Source of the DNA: Coleofasciculus sp. LEGE 07092
GTDB taxonomy: Bacteria; Cyanobacteriota; Cyanobacteriia; Cyanobacteriales; Coleofasciculaceae
DNA length: 64,000 nt
Assembly: GCF_015207375.1 (NCBI RefSeq)
Contig: NZ_JADEWY010000006.1
Location: 21,093 to 85,092, forward strand
Direction: 5' to 3'
Shown: piece by piece, positions 27,033-36,100 of the stretch
Layout of the letters: each line of letters begins with the position of its first letter
Numbering within the stretch: position 1 is the stretch's first letter
Notes under the pieces: generated by a model
Told to the model about the DNA's origin: nothing
Database searches by the model: none
What the model saw: the letters and a program-made list of their open reading frames with translations, nothing else
Translations under genes and position numbers: made by a program

Positions 27033-28961
27033 TTATGAATTATGAATGCCTTGGTCTAAAATTCGTTGAGCTTCCTCATCTGAGAGCAATTCAATTTCAG
27101 CTAATATCTCGCCTAGTTCATCAGACTCTACCGTTTCCGTCTGAGTTGGGACAATTCTCTCTGCCATGCTAGCGATGGTCGGTTGCTGAAAAAAGATGAG
27201 AAAGGACAGCTCAACCTGCAAGGCGTCTCGCACTCGGTTAATGATTTGAGTTGCTAGGATAGAATCTCCGCCCAACTGGAAAAAATTGTCATGAATCCCA
27301 ACTGGCTCAATGCCTAAAACCTCAGACCAAATTTTCGCTAACGTTTCTTCTTTAGGGGTGCGTGGTGGGGTATAGTTGGGTCTGGGTGCCGTCGGATTAG
27401 AGGCAGTAAGACCTAATTTTTCAGCTAAACCAATCCGCTGCTGTTTGCCTGTTGGACCTTTGGGAATTTCATCTAAAAACAGAATCACACGGGGGACTTT
27501 AAAATCAGCCAATTTCTTGGCAGCAAATTCCTTAAGTTCTATCTCCGTAGTGGATACCTCTTGCTTGAGAACGACTGCCGCAGCGACATCTTCACCCAAG
27601 AGAGTATGGGGCGCAGCAAAGGTGACAACTTGCTGAATTGCCGGATGATCGAGCAGCACTTCATCCACTTCACGGGGAGAAATTTTTTCACCCCCCCGGT
27701 TAATGATTTCCTTGATTCGACCCTTTAGAAAGAGATAGTTATCTGTATCCAAATACCCTAAGTCACCGGTACGGAACCAGCCATTGGTAAATGCTTTTTC
27801 ATTCGCTTCGGGATTATTTTCATAACCCTTAGTAACACTAGCTCCCCGAATTACCACTTCCCCCACTTCCCCAGAAGGGAGCAAGTTGCCTGCCTCGTCC
27901 ATAATGGCAACGTCTAGTCCGGCTGCCACCCCCACAGAACCCGGTTTCCGTACTCCCGGCGGTAAGGGGTTGCTAGCCATTTGATGAGAGGCTTCTGTCA
28001 TCCCATAGGATTCAATCACAGGGGCATTAAATACCGTTTCCAACTCAGCCATGACTTGGGGTGGCAGAGATGCAGAAGAAGAACGAATGAACCGCAGTGG
28101 ACAACGGGTAATAATGTCACGGTTAGCTTCAGTTCGAGCTAAAATTCCTTGATGGATTGTCGGAACGGCTGAATACCAAGTTGGGCGAAACTCGTCTACC
28201 CAATTAAAAAATTGCGGGGCGTAAAACCCCGGCGTACAAACCACACTAGCACCCGTGCTTAAGGATGAAAGTAATGCACCCATGAGTCCGTGAATATGAA
28301 ACAGGGGCATCACATTCAAACAGCGATCGCTCCCTGTCAGATTCAGCGTCTCCCGAATGTTATACGCTGAAGTACAGAGGTTGCTGTGGGTTAGTGGCAC
28401 CATTTTCGGACGTGATGTGGTGCCGGATGTATGCAAAATTAAAGCTACATCATCGGGTTCGGCAAAACCCCCATTCACTAAATTGCTGGGTTCACCCCCC
28501 GTGAGGGTAAAGACTCCTGCTTCAGCCTCCAGTTTAGAAGAAAGTTCAATAATCGGAATCCCGCGTTTTCGGGCTACTTCCCTAGCGGGTTCGGCAACTC
28601 CCGACTGAATAATCAGTGCCTTGGCATCAAGATCCGATAAATAAAAGTCAAATTCTGGTTCCCGATAGCTGGGGTTGAGAGGCGCACAGGTGGCACCGCA
28701 GGCAATCGCTAAAAAGGCAACTGCCATTTCTGCACCATTAGGCAGGGCAACAGCAACTCGGTGATTGCGCCCTACACCCATAGCGTTCAACGTAGTGACA
28801 ACTTGGCGAATGCGATCGCCCAAGTGGCGATAGGTGAGGGGAGGGCGTCCTACTGCGGCAATTGCGATCGCGTCGGGATTCGCTTCAGTCTGATTCTCTA
28901 GGAGATCCCAAAGGCGTAGATGCAGTGAACCTGTTCCAAGCTGCTGACTAACTGTATTCAT
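27033..28961 (-). CDS. Acyl-AMP ligase fused to a carrier protein (oxalyl-CoA synthetase-like)
   Basis: A 642-residue loading protein, first gene of the NRPS operon. Residues about 20-530 are an ANL-family ligase: LILHTSGTTSRPKMV (P-loop), ESYGMTEASHQMASNPLPP, WFRTGDLGYLD, GRIKEIINRGGEKISP and the A10 Lys in PKGPTGKQQR. The ESYGMTEASHQMASNPLPP and VTKGYENNPEANEKAF segments are strikingly like the plant AAE3 and yeast Pcs60 oxalyl-CoA synthetases. Residues about 545-620 are a carrier protein with DNFFQLGGDSILATQ (Ser about 566). It should load its acid as AMP ester onto its own phosphopantetheine arm and hand it to the condensation domain of the first NRPS. Substrate by similarity: oxalate or another short acid; not proven. 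Confidence 0.9.
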   Translation of the reverse strand: MNTVSQQLGTGSLHLRLWDLLENQTEANPDAIAIAAVGRPPLTYRHLGDRIRQVVTTLNAMGVGRNHRVAVALPNGAEMAVAFLAIACGATCAPLNPSYREPEFDFYLSDLDAKALIIQSGVAEPAREVARKRGIPIIELSSKLEAEAGVFTLTGGEPSNLVNGGFAEPDDVALILHTSGTTSRPKMVPLTHSNLCTSAYNIRETLNLTGSDRCLNVMPLFHIHGLMGALLSSLSTGASVVCTPGFYAPQFFNWVDEFRPTWYSAVPTIHQGILARTEANRDIITRCPLRFIRSSSASLPPQVMAELETVFNAPVIESYGMTEASHQMASNPLPPGVRKPGSVGVAAGLDVAIMDEAGNLLPSGEVGEVVIRGASVTKGYENNPEANEKAFTNGWFRTGDLGYLDTDNYLFLKGRIKEIINRGGEKISPREVDEVLLDHPAIQQVVTFAAPHTLLGEDVAAAVVLKQEVSTTEIELKEFAAKKLADFKVPRVILFLDEIPKGPTGKQQRIGLAEKLGLTASNPTAPRPNYTPPRTPKEETLAKIWSEVLGIEPVGIHDNFFQLGGDSILATQIINRVRDALQVELSFLIFFQQPTIASMAERIVPTQTETVESDELGEILAEIELLSDEEAQRILDQGIHNS

Positions 28962-29543
28962 TTTGCCTCAACTTTCATAAATTAACGAAGTTTTTTGACT
29001 CAACCTCGCTGATAGAAACTGTTTGATGAATTATGCAGAACGGCTCTAAGAGTTAATTGACAACAGAAGTCTGAATTTTAAAGAGTGAACTCTGAAAAAA
29101 ATATCGGTACACGTTTTGCCTTTAGTGGGCAAAAAACAAATTTTTCAATCTCAGAACCCTATCCCTTTAGGGGTGGGGTAATTTCATACTTGATTTTCTG
29201 GAAGTCCCTCAGACTATCATCGATAGTTAGTGTTTATTCTTTATTTGGAGGGTTAAGGGAACTTTTATAGATAAATCGAGTCTAGTCAATTCTATCCACG
29301 CGACTAGACGGATGAGAAGATTAAAAATCAATCTTTATTAAATCTTTATAGAAATTTTATTAAAAATTTAAAAACTAGTCTCACTCAATTCAGGTTGCCC
29401 AGACGTTCAAAAAATTCTGAACTCCTTTGTTCAAACCGATTCTTTAGGGGAGCATCCCCAATGTCAGTCGATCAAAAACTCAGTATAATTACAGGGGTTT
29501 GCAACGAGCGTGAAGTACATTTTGACCCCCCTAAACCCGTTCT
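28962..29543 (-). promoter_or_regulatory. Long upstream region of the NRPS operon with inverted repeat
   Basis: A 582-base gap with no credible gene, AT-rich, upstream of the operon. It holds a perfect 8-base inverted repeat GTCTAGTC (29280-29287) / GACTAGAC (29302-29309) with a 14-base gap, an operator or hairpin candidate, and a 7-base stem TTTTGCC/GGCAAAA (about 29114-29135). On the minus strand TTGACT with TATAAA 14 bases further on overlaps the first repeat, a poor sigma-70 match. The actual promoter is not certain. Confidence 0.35.
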
Positions 29544-31424
29544 TTACGGCGTAACCGGGTTTCCCCCAGTCGCTGCGGGTGAAGGATCAACGGATTCTTG
29601 GGGATTGGGTTTCGGATTTTGAGTCTCAGGTTGTGTCGGCGAAGGGGGGGTTTCCTGATTCCCTTCAGTGTCGGCTTTGCGCTGCGTAGCTTTCCGAACT
29701 AAATCATTTAACTTTTCTCGCCAATAGCGCTGCTCAGGAAAATTGCTGTCAGATGCATAAATGATCACATCAACATAGCGACCTTCATCAAAGGCTTGTT
29801 GAATGTTATTAAACTTCGCCTTAGCCTCTGACCATTCTTGCTGCCATTCTCCGATTTTCTTCTGAGCTTCTTCAAAAGCTGGACTGCTGGGAAGAACGGA
29901 TTGAGCATCAGCGATCGCTTCATCCAATTTACCCTGTTGGTATTTTTCCGCCGCTGTGGTGAGTTTGCTGTCACCATTATCAGCGGGTTTAGGTTTATCT
30001 TTTGGCTTCTCTGGTGAGGGTTTTGGCGCGGGAGTGTTAATGACAACTGGACTGGGTTGGGTTTCAACTGGAGTCGGACTAGGTTGGGTCTGAGCAACGG
30101 TCGGATTAGCTGAGGTACAGTCTATATACTGTCTTTCCTTAAAAACCCATCCTTTCGCTGGAGAGCTAATCTCCGCCCAACCATTTTGTTCAGTGCCGGT
30201 CAGTGCTAGCTTTGTTCCTTTGGAAACTGTATCAACAACACTTCCTTGCGGTTGTGATCGAACATTTAACACTCCAACTGCCACCGTGCAAGTTCCTACG
30301 CCATCACCGAACGCACCTAAGGAACTCTGACGAATGGCGTAAGCCATACTCACTCCACCCACAACAATCGCCATGCCAATACCCAGTACCAGTGGCAGTT
30401 TGTCAGATCGAGAAGGTGGAGGATAGCTAGATGGAGGAGTAGGAGTAGGAGCTGGAGGTCGAGGAGGAGCGGCAGGCGCAACCGCCATGGTAGCCTGTTC
30501 TGAAAGGGGAGCTGGATTGTGTGGTGGTAGAGTTTGTCTGGGAGTAGAGATACCCTGAGCCGATGGGTAAGCAGGGTTTGTTGGAGAATAGCTCGATGGG
30601 GAAGCTGTCAACTGCTGTAGTGCTTGTAGCGCTTCACCTGCCGATTGGTAGCGGTCTTTGAAGTGATAGCTTACCATCCGATTGAGAATATAAGCCAATC
30701 CTCGACTAATTGACACCAGATGCTGCCAGAGAATTTCACCGGTATTCAGGTCTTCCTGCAACTCGGCTGGCATCCGACCCGTGAGTGCTTGGATACCAAT
30801 AATACCCAACCCGTAGATATCGCTACTGGGTCGTGGCTGACCCATTGCCTGTTCGCTAGACATATAGCCAGGGGTGCCAACGGCAACAGTATTATTCACC
30901 GAACCGTAACCGCTAGCCAGTTGAGTGCGAATTTGCTTAACTGCACCAAAGTCTACTAATACTAATTTATTGTCAGAGTTGCGGCGGATCAGGTTGTCGG
31001 GCTTGATATCACGATGGATGACACCGTGGCGGTGAACAAAATCTACAATGCCCAAGACTTCTTTGAGCAACTCCATCACCCGCTTTTCATCCCAGCGCTG
31101 ACCGGGCTGTAACTCTTGGCTTAAGGTATGCCCTTCCACAAATTCTTGAACCAGGTAAAATTCCTGGTCTTCCTCGAAGTATGCCAGCAAGCGGGGAATT
31201 TGGTCGTGATTGCCAAGCTGTTCGAGGGTTTCAGCTTCACTGGTGAACAGGCGTCGGGCAGTTTCTAGGAAGCTAGGTTCCTGGTTGGCAGGCTGGAGAT
31301 GCTTGACCACGCAGATAGGATTACCGGGACGTCTGGTATCCTGTGCCAGGTAGGTTCTACCAAATCCACCAGCACCTAGAACTTGGGTGATGTAGTAACG
31401 TCCGTCGAGTAACTTGCCTAACAT
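29544..31424 (-). CDS. Ser/Thr protein kinase with membrane anchor and SH3b domain
   Basis: A Hanks-type kinase of about 626 residues, starting at the ATG at 31424 (MLGKLLDGRYYIT); the frame extends upstream to a TTG but the family begins here. Motifs: GAGGFGRTY (glycine loop), VVKHL (Lys), VIHRDIKPDNL (catalytic loop, about residue 136), LVDFGAVKQ (DFG) and GTPGYMSSEQAMG (activation segment). A Pro/Ser-rich linker (about 270-340), one membrane helix (LPLVLGIGMAIVVGGVSMAY, about 345-365), an extracytoplasmic bacterial SH3 domain (GVLNVRSQPQGSVVDTV..., about 378-436) and a charged C-terminal part with TPR-like helices follow. The SH3 part may sense cell-wall or surface ligands. It lies upstream of, and in the same direction as, the NRPS operon but 580 bases away. 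Confidence 0.93.
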   Translation of the reverse strand: MLGKLLDGRYYITQVLGAGGFGRTYLAQDTRRPGNPICVVKHLQPANQEPSFLETARRLFTSEAETLEQLGNHDQIPRLLAYFEEDQEFYLVQEFVEGHTLSQELQPGQRWDEKRVMELLKEVLGIVDFVHRHGVIHRDIKPDNLIRRNSDNKLVLVDFGAVKQIRTQLASGYGSVNNTVAVGTPGYMSSEQAMGQPRPSSDIYGLGIIGIQALTGRMPAELQEDLNTGEILWQHLVSISRGLAYILNRMVSYHFKDRYQSAGEALQALQQLTASPSSYSPTNPAYPSAQGISTPRQTLPPHNPAPLSEQATMAVAPAAPPRPPAPTPTPPSSYPPPSRSDKLPLVLGIGMAIVVGGVSMAYAIRQSSLGAFGDGVGTCTVAVGVLNVRSQPQGSVVDTVSKGTKLALTGTEQNGWAEISSPAKGWVFKERQYIDCTSANPTVAQTQPSPTPVETQPSPVVINTPAPKPSPEKPKDKPKPADNGDSKLTTAAEKYQQGKLDEAIADAQSVLPSSPAFEEAQKKIGEWQQEWSEAKAKFNNIQQAFDEGRYVDVIIYASDSNFPEQRYWREKLNDLVRKATQRKADTEGNQETPPSPTQPETQNPKPNPQESVDPSPAATGGNPVTP

Positions 31425-31625
31425 GGATGATGACGCCCTTGAGAGTCCACTTGTCAATATTTACATACGCGGGTAGAGACTGTGTGCCAGGATTGTGCCA
31501 ATTTTATTTTTAGTCTTGGCTGTCTAGCCGTTCAAGATTCTTATTATGGAGGGATGGGGGGATGGGAGACGTTCTTAATTAAGGTTGATTCAACAAATTT
31601 CGATATCAGAAGAGTTTTCAAGATT

Positions 31626-31657
31626 GGCTGGGGGCAACTGCTCCTAAAATCTCAGCC
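31626..31657 (+). promoter_or_regulatory. Leader hairpin immediately upstream of moaA
   Basis: GGCTG (31626-31630) pairs with CAGCC (31653-31657), and inside it GGGGC (31631-31635) pairs with GCTCC (31640-31644) around an AACT loop. The stem ends 16 bases before the moaA ATG, so it could limit ribosome access. It does not look like the Moco riboswitch consensus known to me. Folding was done by eye. Confidence 0.3.
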
Positions 31658-31673
31658 GAATAACTAACGACCC

Positions 31674-32660
31674 ATGAATACTGTCGATTATCTCCGAATT
31701 AGCCTCATTGACCGCTGCAATTTCCGTTGCCAGTACTGTATGCCGGAAGGAGCAGAACTGGATTATATCCTGCAACAGGAATTGCTGACCCATGAGGAAC
31801 TGCTGACGCTACTTAAGGAGGTGTTTATGCCATTGGGATTTAGAAAGTTTCGCCTCACGGGGGGCGAACCCTTGCTGCGTCCGGGGGTTGTGGATTTGGT
31901 GAGAGCAATTGCATCCCTTCCCGAAACGGAAGATCTTGCCATGACGACCAATGCCTTTTTATTGGCAGGCATGGCACAGGAACTCTACGACGCAGGGTTG
32001 CGGCGCATCAACATCAGCCTCGACTCTCTCAATCCTGATACGTTTGACAAAATTATCAGCAATCGAGGACGTTCCCGCTGGCAGCAAACCTGGGAAGGTA
32101 TTCAAGCTGCACATCGGGTGGGATTTGACCCTCTGAAGCTAAATGTAGTCGTGATTCCCGGTGTAAATGATACAGAAGTAATAGATTTAGCAGCACTGAC
32201 GATTGACCGCAGGTGGCACATTCGGTTTATTGAGTTCATGCCCATTGGGAATACTCAACTGTTTAACAAGCGTGCTTGGATACCGTCTGAAGAACTGCGG
32301 CAGCAGATTCGTTCTCACTGGGGTTTGGGCGAGTCTAATGTGCGGGGCAATGGTCCGGCTGATGTCTTCCAGATTCCTGGTGCTTTAGGAACGTTGGGCT
32401 TTATCAGCCAAATGTCAGAATGTTTTTGCGATCGCTGTAACCGGATGCGCCTATCTGCTGATGGTTGGTTGCGTCCCTGTCTGCTTAATGAGACGGGTCA
32501 AATTGACTTAAAATCTGCTCTGCGTAGCGGTGTTAAATTACCTGAATTGAGAGAACGAGTGCGGCAGTTGCTGGTACTCAAACCAGAGATTAACTTTAAG
32601 CAGCGAGACTCTGGAACAGAAGGCACGTACACTCGCACTATGTCACAAATTGGCGGATAG
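31674..32660 (+). CDS. moaA: GTP 3',8-cyclase MoaA, molybdenum cofactor biosynthesis
   Basis: A 328-residue radical SAM enzyme that, with MoaC, converts GTP to cyclic pyranopterin monophosphate in the first step of molybdopterin synthesis. The N-terminal SAM cluster motif is [12 protein letters not shown] (Cys-x3-Cys-x2-Cys), followed by [11 protein letters not shown]. The C-terminal second [4Fe-4S] site is visible in [22 protein letters not shown]. The C-terminus ends in GG, the dipeptide needed for catalysis in this family. The length is normal. No other mo genes are adjacent; it is convergent with rpsD across a repeat-rich gap. Confidence 0.97.
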   Translation: MNTVDYLRISLIDRCNFRCQYCMPEGAELDYILQQELLTHEELLTLLKEVFMPLGFRKFRLTGGEPLLRPGVVDLVRAIASLPETEDLAMTTNAFLLAGMAQELYDAGLRRINISLDSLNPDTFDKIISNRGRSRWQQTWEGIQAAHRVGFDPLKLNVVVIPGVNDTEVIDLAALTIDRRWHIRFIEFMPIGNTQLFNKRAWIPSEELRQQIRSHWGLGESNVRGNGPADVFQIPGALGTLGFISQMSECFCDRCNRMRLSADGWLRPCLLNETGQIDLKSALRSGVKLPELRERVRQLLVLKPEINFKQRDSGTEGTYTRTMSQIGG

Positions 32661-32746
32661 TCATTAGTCCTTGGTCATTGGTCATTAGTCATTCCCGTAG
32701 TAACAAACGACGAAGGACAAAAGACAAACGACAAAGGACTAATAAC
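32661..32746. repeat. TCATTAGTC-type inverted repeat element between convergent genes
   Basis: The stretch contains repeated GTCATTGGTCATTAGTCATT on one side and GACAAAAGACAAACGACAAA-like repeats on the other. TTAGTCCTTGGTC (32664-32676) pairs with GACAAAGGACTAA (32730-32742) with one G-T mismatch, so transcripts from either direction would form a long hairpin. It probably acts as a two-way terminator for moaA and rpsD. A relative occurs at 43169-43255. Confidence 0.6.
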
Positions 32747-33355
32747 TTAAGCTTTCCGTGAGTAGTACTCAACCACTAGTAGTTCGTTGATTTGTAGGGC
32801 TACCCACTCGCGCTCGACAACACTATTAACCTTGCCGGTGAATGTGTTTTTGTCAAACTCTAAATGGCTAGGCAGGTTTGCCAGTCCGGGGTATTCCATA
32901 TTTTGTTGGACTAAACGCCGAGAGCGTTCAGTGTCTTTGACACCAATCACGTCTCCAGGACGGCACTGATAGCTGGCAATATTAACCACGCGACCGTTCA
33001 CCATAACGTGACCATGATTTACCAACTGACGCGCACCGGGAATGGTTCCTGCCATTCCCAGACGAAAGACGGTATTATCCAGTCGCATTTCTAGGAGTTG
33101 CAGTAAGGATTGACCCGTTGAACCCGTTGCCCGACGAGCTTTGCGGACATAGCGAAGCAACTGTTTTTCCGAGACTCCGTAGTTGTACCGGAGTTTCTGC
33201 TTTTCTTCCAAGCGGATGGCATATTCTGAGCGCTTCCGGCGACCTTGACCGTGCTGACCTGGCGGGTAAGACCGCCGAGGCGTCTTGCGAGTCAGACCCG
33301 GAAGGTCGCCCAGACGACGCACTACCCGCAAGCGCGGGCCTCGATATCGCGACAT
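32747..33355 (-). CDS. rpsD: 30S ribosomal protein S4
   Basis: A 202-residue S4, one of the primary 16S rRNA-binding proteins, which nucleates assembly of the small subunit body. The start [20 protein letters not shown] and the segment [29 protein letters not shown] are those of cyanobacterial and plastid S4. The S4 RNA-binding domain lies at about residues 91-150 ([35 protein letters not shown]). The N-terminal zinc cysteines of some bacterial S4 are absent, as usual in this group. It is a stand-alone gene, as in other cyanobacteria, not in an alpha operon. It runs divergently from the glutathione transferase-like gene with a 178-base gap. Confidence 0.98.
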   Translation of the reverse strand: MSRYRGPRLRVVRRLGDLPGLTRKTPRRSYPPGQHGQGRRKRSEYAIRLEEKQKLRYNYGVSEKQLLRYVRKARRATGSTGQSLLQLLEMRLDNTVFRLGMAGTIPGARQLVNHGHVMVNGRVVNIASYQCRPGDVIGVKDTERSRRLVQQNMEYPGLANLPSHLEFDKNTFTGKVNSVVEREWVALQINELLVVEYYSRKA

Positions 33356-33533
33356 ATAACTTCCTTGTTCCTGTGCTAACTGAACGTTTACCCAAAACTA
33401 TTATGATACACCTTTCTAGGGAGTGCTTTTTGTTTAATTTAATTTTTTTGTTCTTCCCCACCTCCTCTACTGCCTCTCTATTCACTCATCAAATAGACTA
33501 GTTATATATTGGTAAGCTCTTCGAGCGAATGCA

Positions 33534-34580
33534 ATGTCACAGCCTACCCCTCCCAAACCCCAAAAAAAAGGGAAGTCACTCCCTGCAAAATTCATCATCA
33601 GACTCGGAAAATGGGTCTGGACTACCTTATGGCACCTGATGATGTCGCAGCTTGCCCCCCGCAGTCAGTCGGGAGAGTACATTCGCCCAGAAAGCCAGTT
33701 CAGAAACACCATTAGCACCCAAGAGGGAAACCCTTACCAACCCGCAGCAGGACGCTACCGCCTTTATGTGGGACTCGGATGCCCTTGGGCGCACCGCACT
33801 CTCGTCGTTCGCGCACTCAAAGGGCTCGAAGATGTTATATCGGTGTCCGTCGTGTCTCCTTCTCCTATTGAGGGGGGCTGGGTACTCAACCAAGAAGAAG
33901 AGGGTTGCCGCACCCTGGCTGAACTGTACCAGTTAGCCCAACCTGGTTACAGCGGACGTTCTACGGTTCCTGTACTCTGGGATAACCAGACGAAGACGAT
34001 TGTCAATAACGAGAGTGCTGAGATTATTATCCTGTTAAACTCCCAGTTCAACGAATTTGCCAAAAATCCCGCACAAGAACTTTATCCAGAGGAACTGCAA
34101 GGGCAAATCGAACAGTGGAATGAGAAAATTTACCCTGCCGTCAACAATGGCGTGTATCGCTGCGGCTTTGCCCAGACTCAGGAGGCATACAACAACGCCT
34201 GCAATGAGTTGTTTGCAACTTTAGATGAAATTGATATGGCACTAGAGAGGAGTCGATATCTGTGCGGGGACAACGTTACCCTTGCAGACGTGCGTCTTTT
34301 TACTACCCTGTTCCGCTTTGATATCGTGTACTACGGATTGTTTAAGTGCAATCGCCAAAGAATTCAGGACTATAAGAACCTAGGGGGCTATCTGCGTGAC
34401 TTGTATCAGCTTTCTGGAGTCGCTGGCACCTGTGATTTAGAGAGCGTGAAGCGTGACTACTACGGCAACCTGTTTCCCCTTAACCCCGGTGGAATTATCC
34501 CTACAGGTCCGGATATTACGAACCTCCTCGAACCCCATGAACGTGAAAGCAGCGGCAAACAGACTGTTTTGCAAGATTAA
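33534..34580 (+). CDS. Glutathione S-transferase family, glutathionyl-hydroquinone reductase type
   Basis: A 348-residue member of the Xi-class (YqjG/ECM4-like) glutathione transferases, which reduce S-glutathionyl-hydroquinones through a Cys nucleophile. The N-terminal thioredoxin-like half has the signature LGCPWAHRTLVV (catalytic Cys, about residue 81) and STVPVLWD followed by NNESAEII, which binds glutathione. The C-terminal half is the all-helical domain, with YLCGDNVTLADVRLFTTLFRFD. Residues 1-60 are a basic, Pro-rich extension. Length is normal for the class. Probably protects against quinones; it is not linked to neighbours. Confidence 0.93.
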   Translation: MSQPTPPKPQKKGKSLPAKFIIRLGKWVWTTLWHLMMSQLAPRSQSGEYIRPESQFRNTISTQEGNPYQPAAGRYRLYVGLGCPWAHRTLVVRALKGLEDVISVSVVSPSPIEGGWVLNQEEEGCRTLAELYQLAQPGYSGRSTVPVLWDNQTKTIVNNESAEIIILLNSQFNEFAKNPAQELYPEELQGQIEQWNEKIYPAVNNGVYRCGFAQTQEAYNNACNELFATLDEIDMALERSRYLCGDNVTLADVRLFTTLFRFDIVYYGLFKCNRQRIQDYKNLGGYLRDLYQLSGVAGTCDLESVKRDYYGNLFPLNPGGIIPTGPDITNLLEPHERESSGKQTVLQD

Positions 34581-34707
34581 AATTTTTCTGGGAAGCGATC
34601 GCAATTCTTAAGTAAAAAAGGGAACTGCAACGGTTAAAGGGAATTACCGATTAAAGTCTAATTAACCTCTTTAACCAGACATGAGATAATTGATTAAAAT
34701 AGCATCC

Positions 34708-35997
34708 ATGTCATCTCTAAACAAGCCAGCGATCATTTCCAGCCGATTTATCAGATGCCAAGCCGCATCCTTGCTGCTTTATCAATCTGTTTTGAGCAGT
34801 GAAGTTGGGCATACTTTCCTCCACCTGTTGCACACTCTAGGGCGGAATGAGGAGAATAGGCTCGCCTGCCTTATTGCTTATGGCGAATGGTTCCAAGCTT
34901 TAGCAAATAGAGGTAAAAGTTGGCAAGATTACCTGATTGGGCGAATTCTGCGCGATGATAATCCCTTTACTCGGCAAGTCCAGCGAGTTGCCGTGAATGA
35001 TTTACCCTCAGCCTTGGTATCTGCTGCTCAACAGGATTTACTCAACCTGCAAAGTCTCTACGAATGCAGTGGCGAACAAATCAGTCGCTGGGTACAAAAA
35101 GCATCTCAATTAGAGGTAGAGCCGATTCCTTGGAGTGTCGAATCATTACAGTCAACATTTCTGCAACAGAAAAGTAACTGGGCAGATGCCCTAGAGGATT
35201 TAGCTGCCTACTACCGACAACATGGTACAGGGTTATGGGCTGAATATCGCGCTTTGCATTGGCAGTCGGGACAGCTTGTTGGTATTGCCCATCCTGATCC
35301 TGTCCAGCTTGAAGAACTGAGGGGTTATGACTCCCAAAAAGCTACTTTGGTAAAGAATACAGAGTTTCTGCTAGCTGGATATCCTGCCCTACACGTTCTG
35401 CTCTACGGCAGTCGTGGTTCAGGGAAGTCTTCATTAGTCAAGGGATTATTACAAAACTATAGCAGTCGTGGCTTACGGCTGATTGAAGTTGCCAAATCAG
35501 ACTTGAAGGAGCTGCCTGCAATTGTCGAGCAAGTGCGGGATTTACCTCAGAAGTTTATCATCTTTGTGGATGACCTCTCCTTTGAGGAAGACGATGATGC
35601 CTTTAAAGCTTTGAAAGTGGTATTAGAAGGGAGTGTAACAGCTCGACCGCCCAATGTCGTAGTCTATGCAACATCGAATCGGCGGCACCTAGTTCGGGAA
35701 TTTTTTGGCGATCGCCCCCGTCCCAGCGATAATGATGAAGTCCATGGCTGGGATACTGTTCAAGAGAAGTTATCATTTAGCGATCGCTTTGGCTTAACCC
35801 TAACCTTTGAGCCAGCCAACCAAAACACTTACCTGCAAATTGTTCAACATTTGGCAAATAGAGCTGGTATTAATCTCCCTCAAGAGGAACTAGAGTATCG
35901 TGCTCTCCAGTGGGCAACCCGCCACAACGGACGTTCCGGACGCAGCGCTCGACAGTTTGTTGATTTTCTTAGGGGCGAGTTAGCCATGAGCCATTAG
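34708..35997 (+). CDS. DUF815-family AAA+ ATPase
   Basis: A 429-residue ATPase from the ATG at 34708 (MSSLNKPAII); a TTG 18 bases upstream is in frame but less likely. The N-terminal half (about 1-210) is helical and has no recognised motif. The ATPase part has Walker A LLYGSRGSGKSSLVKGLL (about residue 233), Walker B KFIIFVDDLSFEEDD (about 287), sensor 1 VVVYATSNRRHLV (about 318) and an arginine-rich C-terminal NGRSGRSARQF. This order matches the DUF815 group of predicted AAA+ proteins found in many bacteria, with unknown substrate. It precedes the coiled-coil membrane protein gene by 103 bases in the same direction, so the two may be co-expressed. Confidence 0.88.
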   Translation: MSSLNKPAIISSRFIRCQAASLLLYQSVLSSEVGHTFLHLLHTLGRNEENRLACLIAYGEWFQALANRGKSWQDYLIGRILRDDNPFTRQVQRVAVNDLPSALVSAAQQDLLNLQSLYECSGEQISRWVQKASQLEVEPIPWSVESLQSTFLQQKSNWADALEDLAAYYRQHGTGLWAEYRALHWQSGQLVGIAHPDPVQLEELRGYDSQKATLVKNTEFLLAGYPALHVLLYGSRGSGKSSLVKGLLQNYSSRGLRLIEVAKSDLKELPAIVEQVRDLPQKFIIFVDDLSFEEDDDAFKALKVVLEGSVTARPPNVVVYATSNRRHLVREFFGDRPRPSDNDEVHGWDTVQEKLSFSDRFGLTLTFEPANQNTYLQIVQHLANRAGINLPQEELEYRALQWATRHNGRSGRSARQFVDFLRGELAMSH

Positions 35998-36100
35998 CTC
36001 TTAACCTTCAATCTTGATTCGTCATCATTATGCTGAAAAAGAGGCTATTAGCAAGAAGCCGAGAGCGTGAATCAATGCTCCATGACCAGATTAATGACTA

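Noticed and set aside
33075..33501. Long frames on both strands over rpsD (127 and 136 residues)
   Set aside because: They are alternative frames of the strongly conserved S4 coding sequence, with Arg/Ser-rich noise composition.
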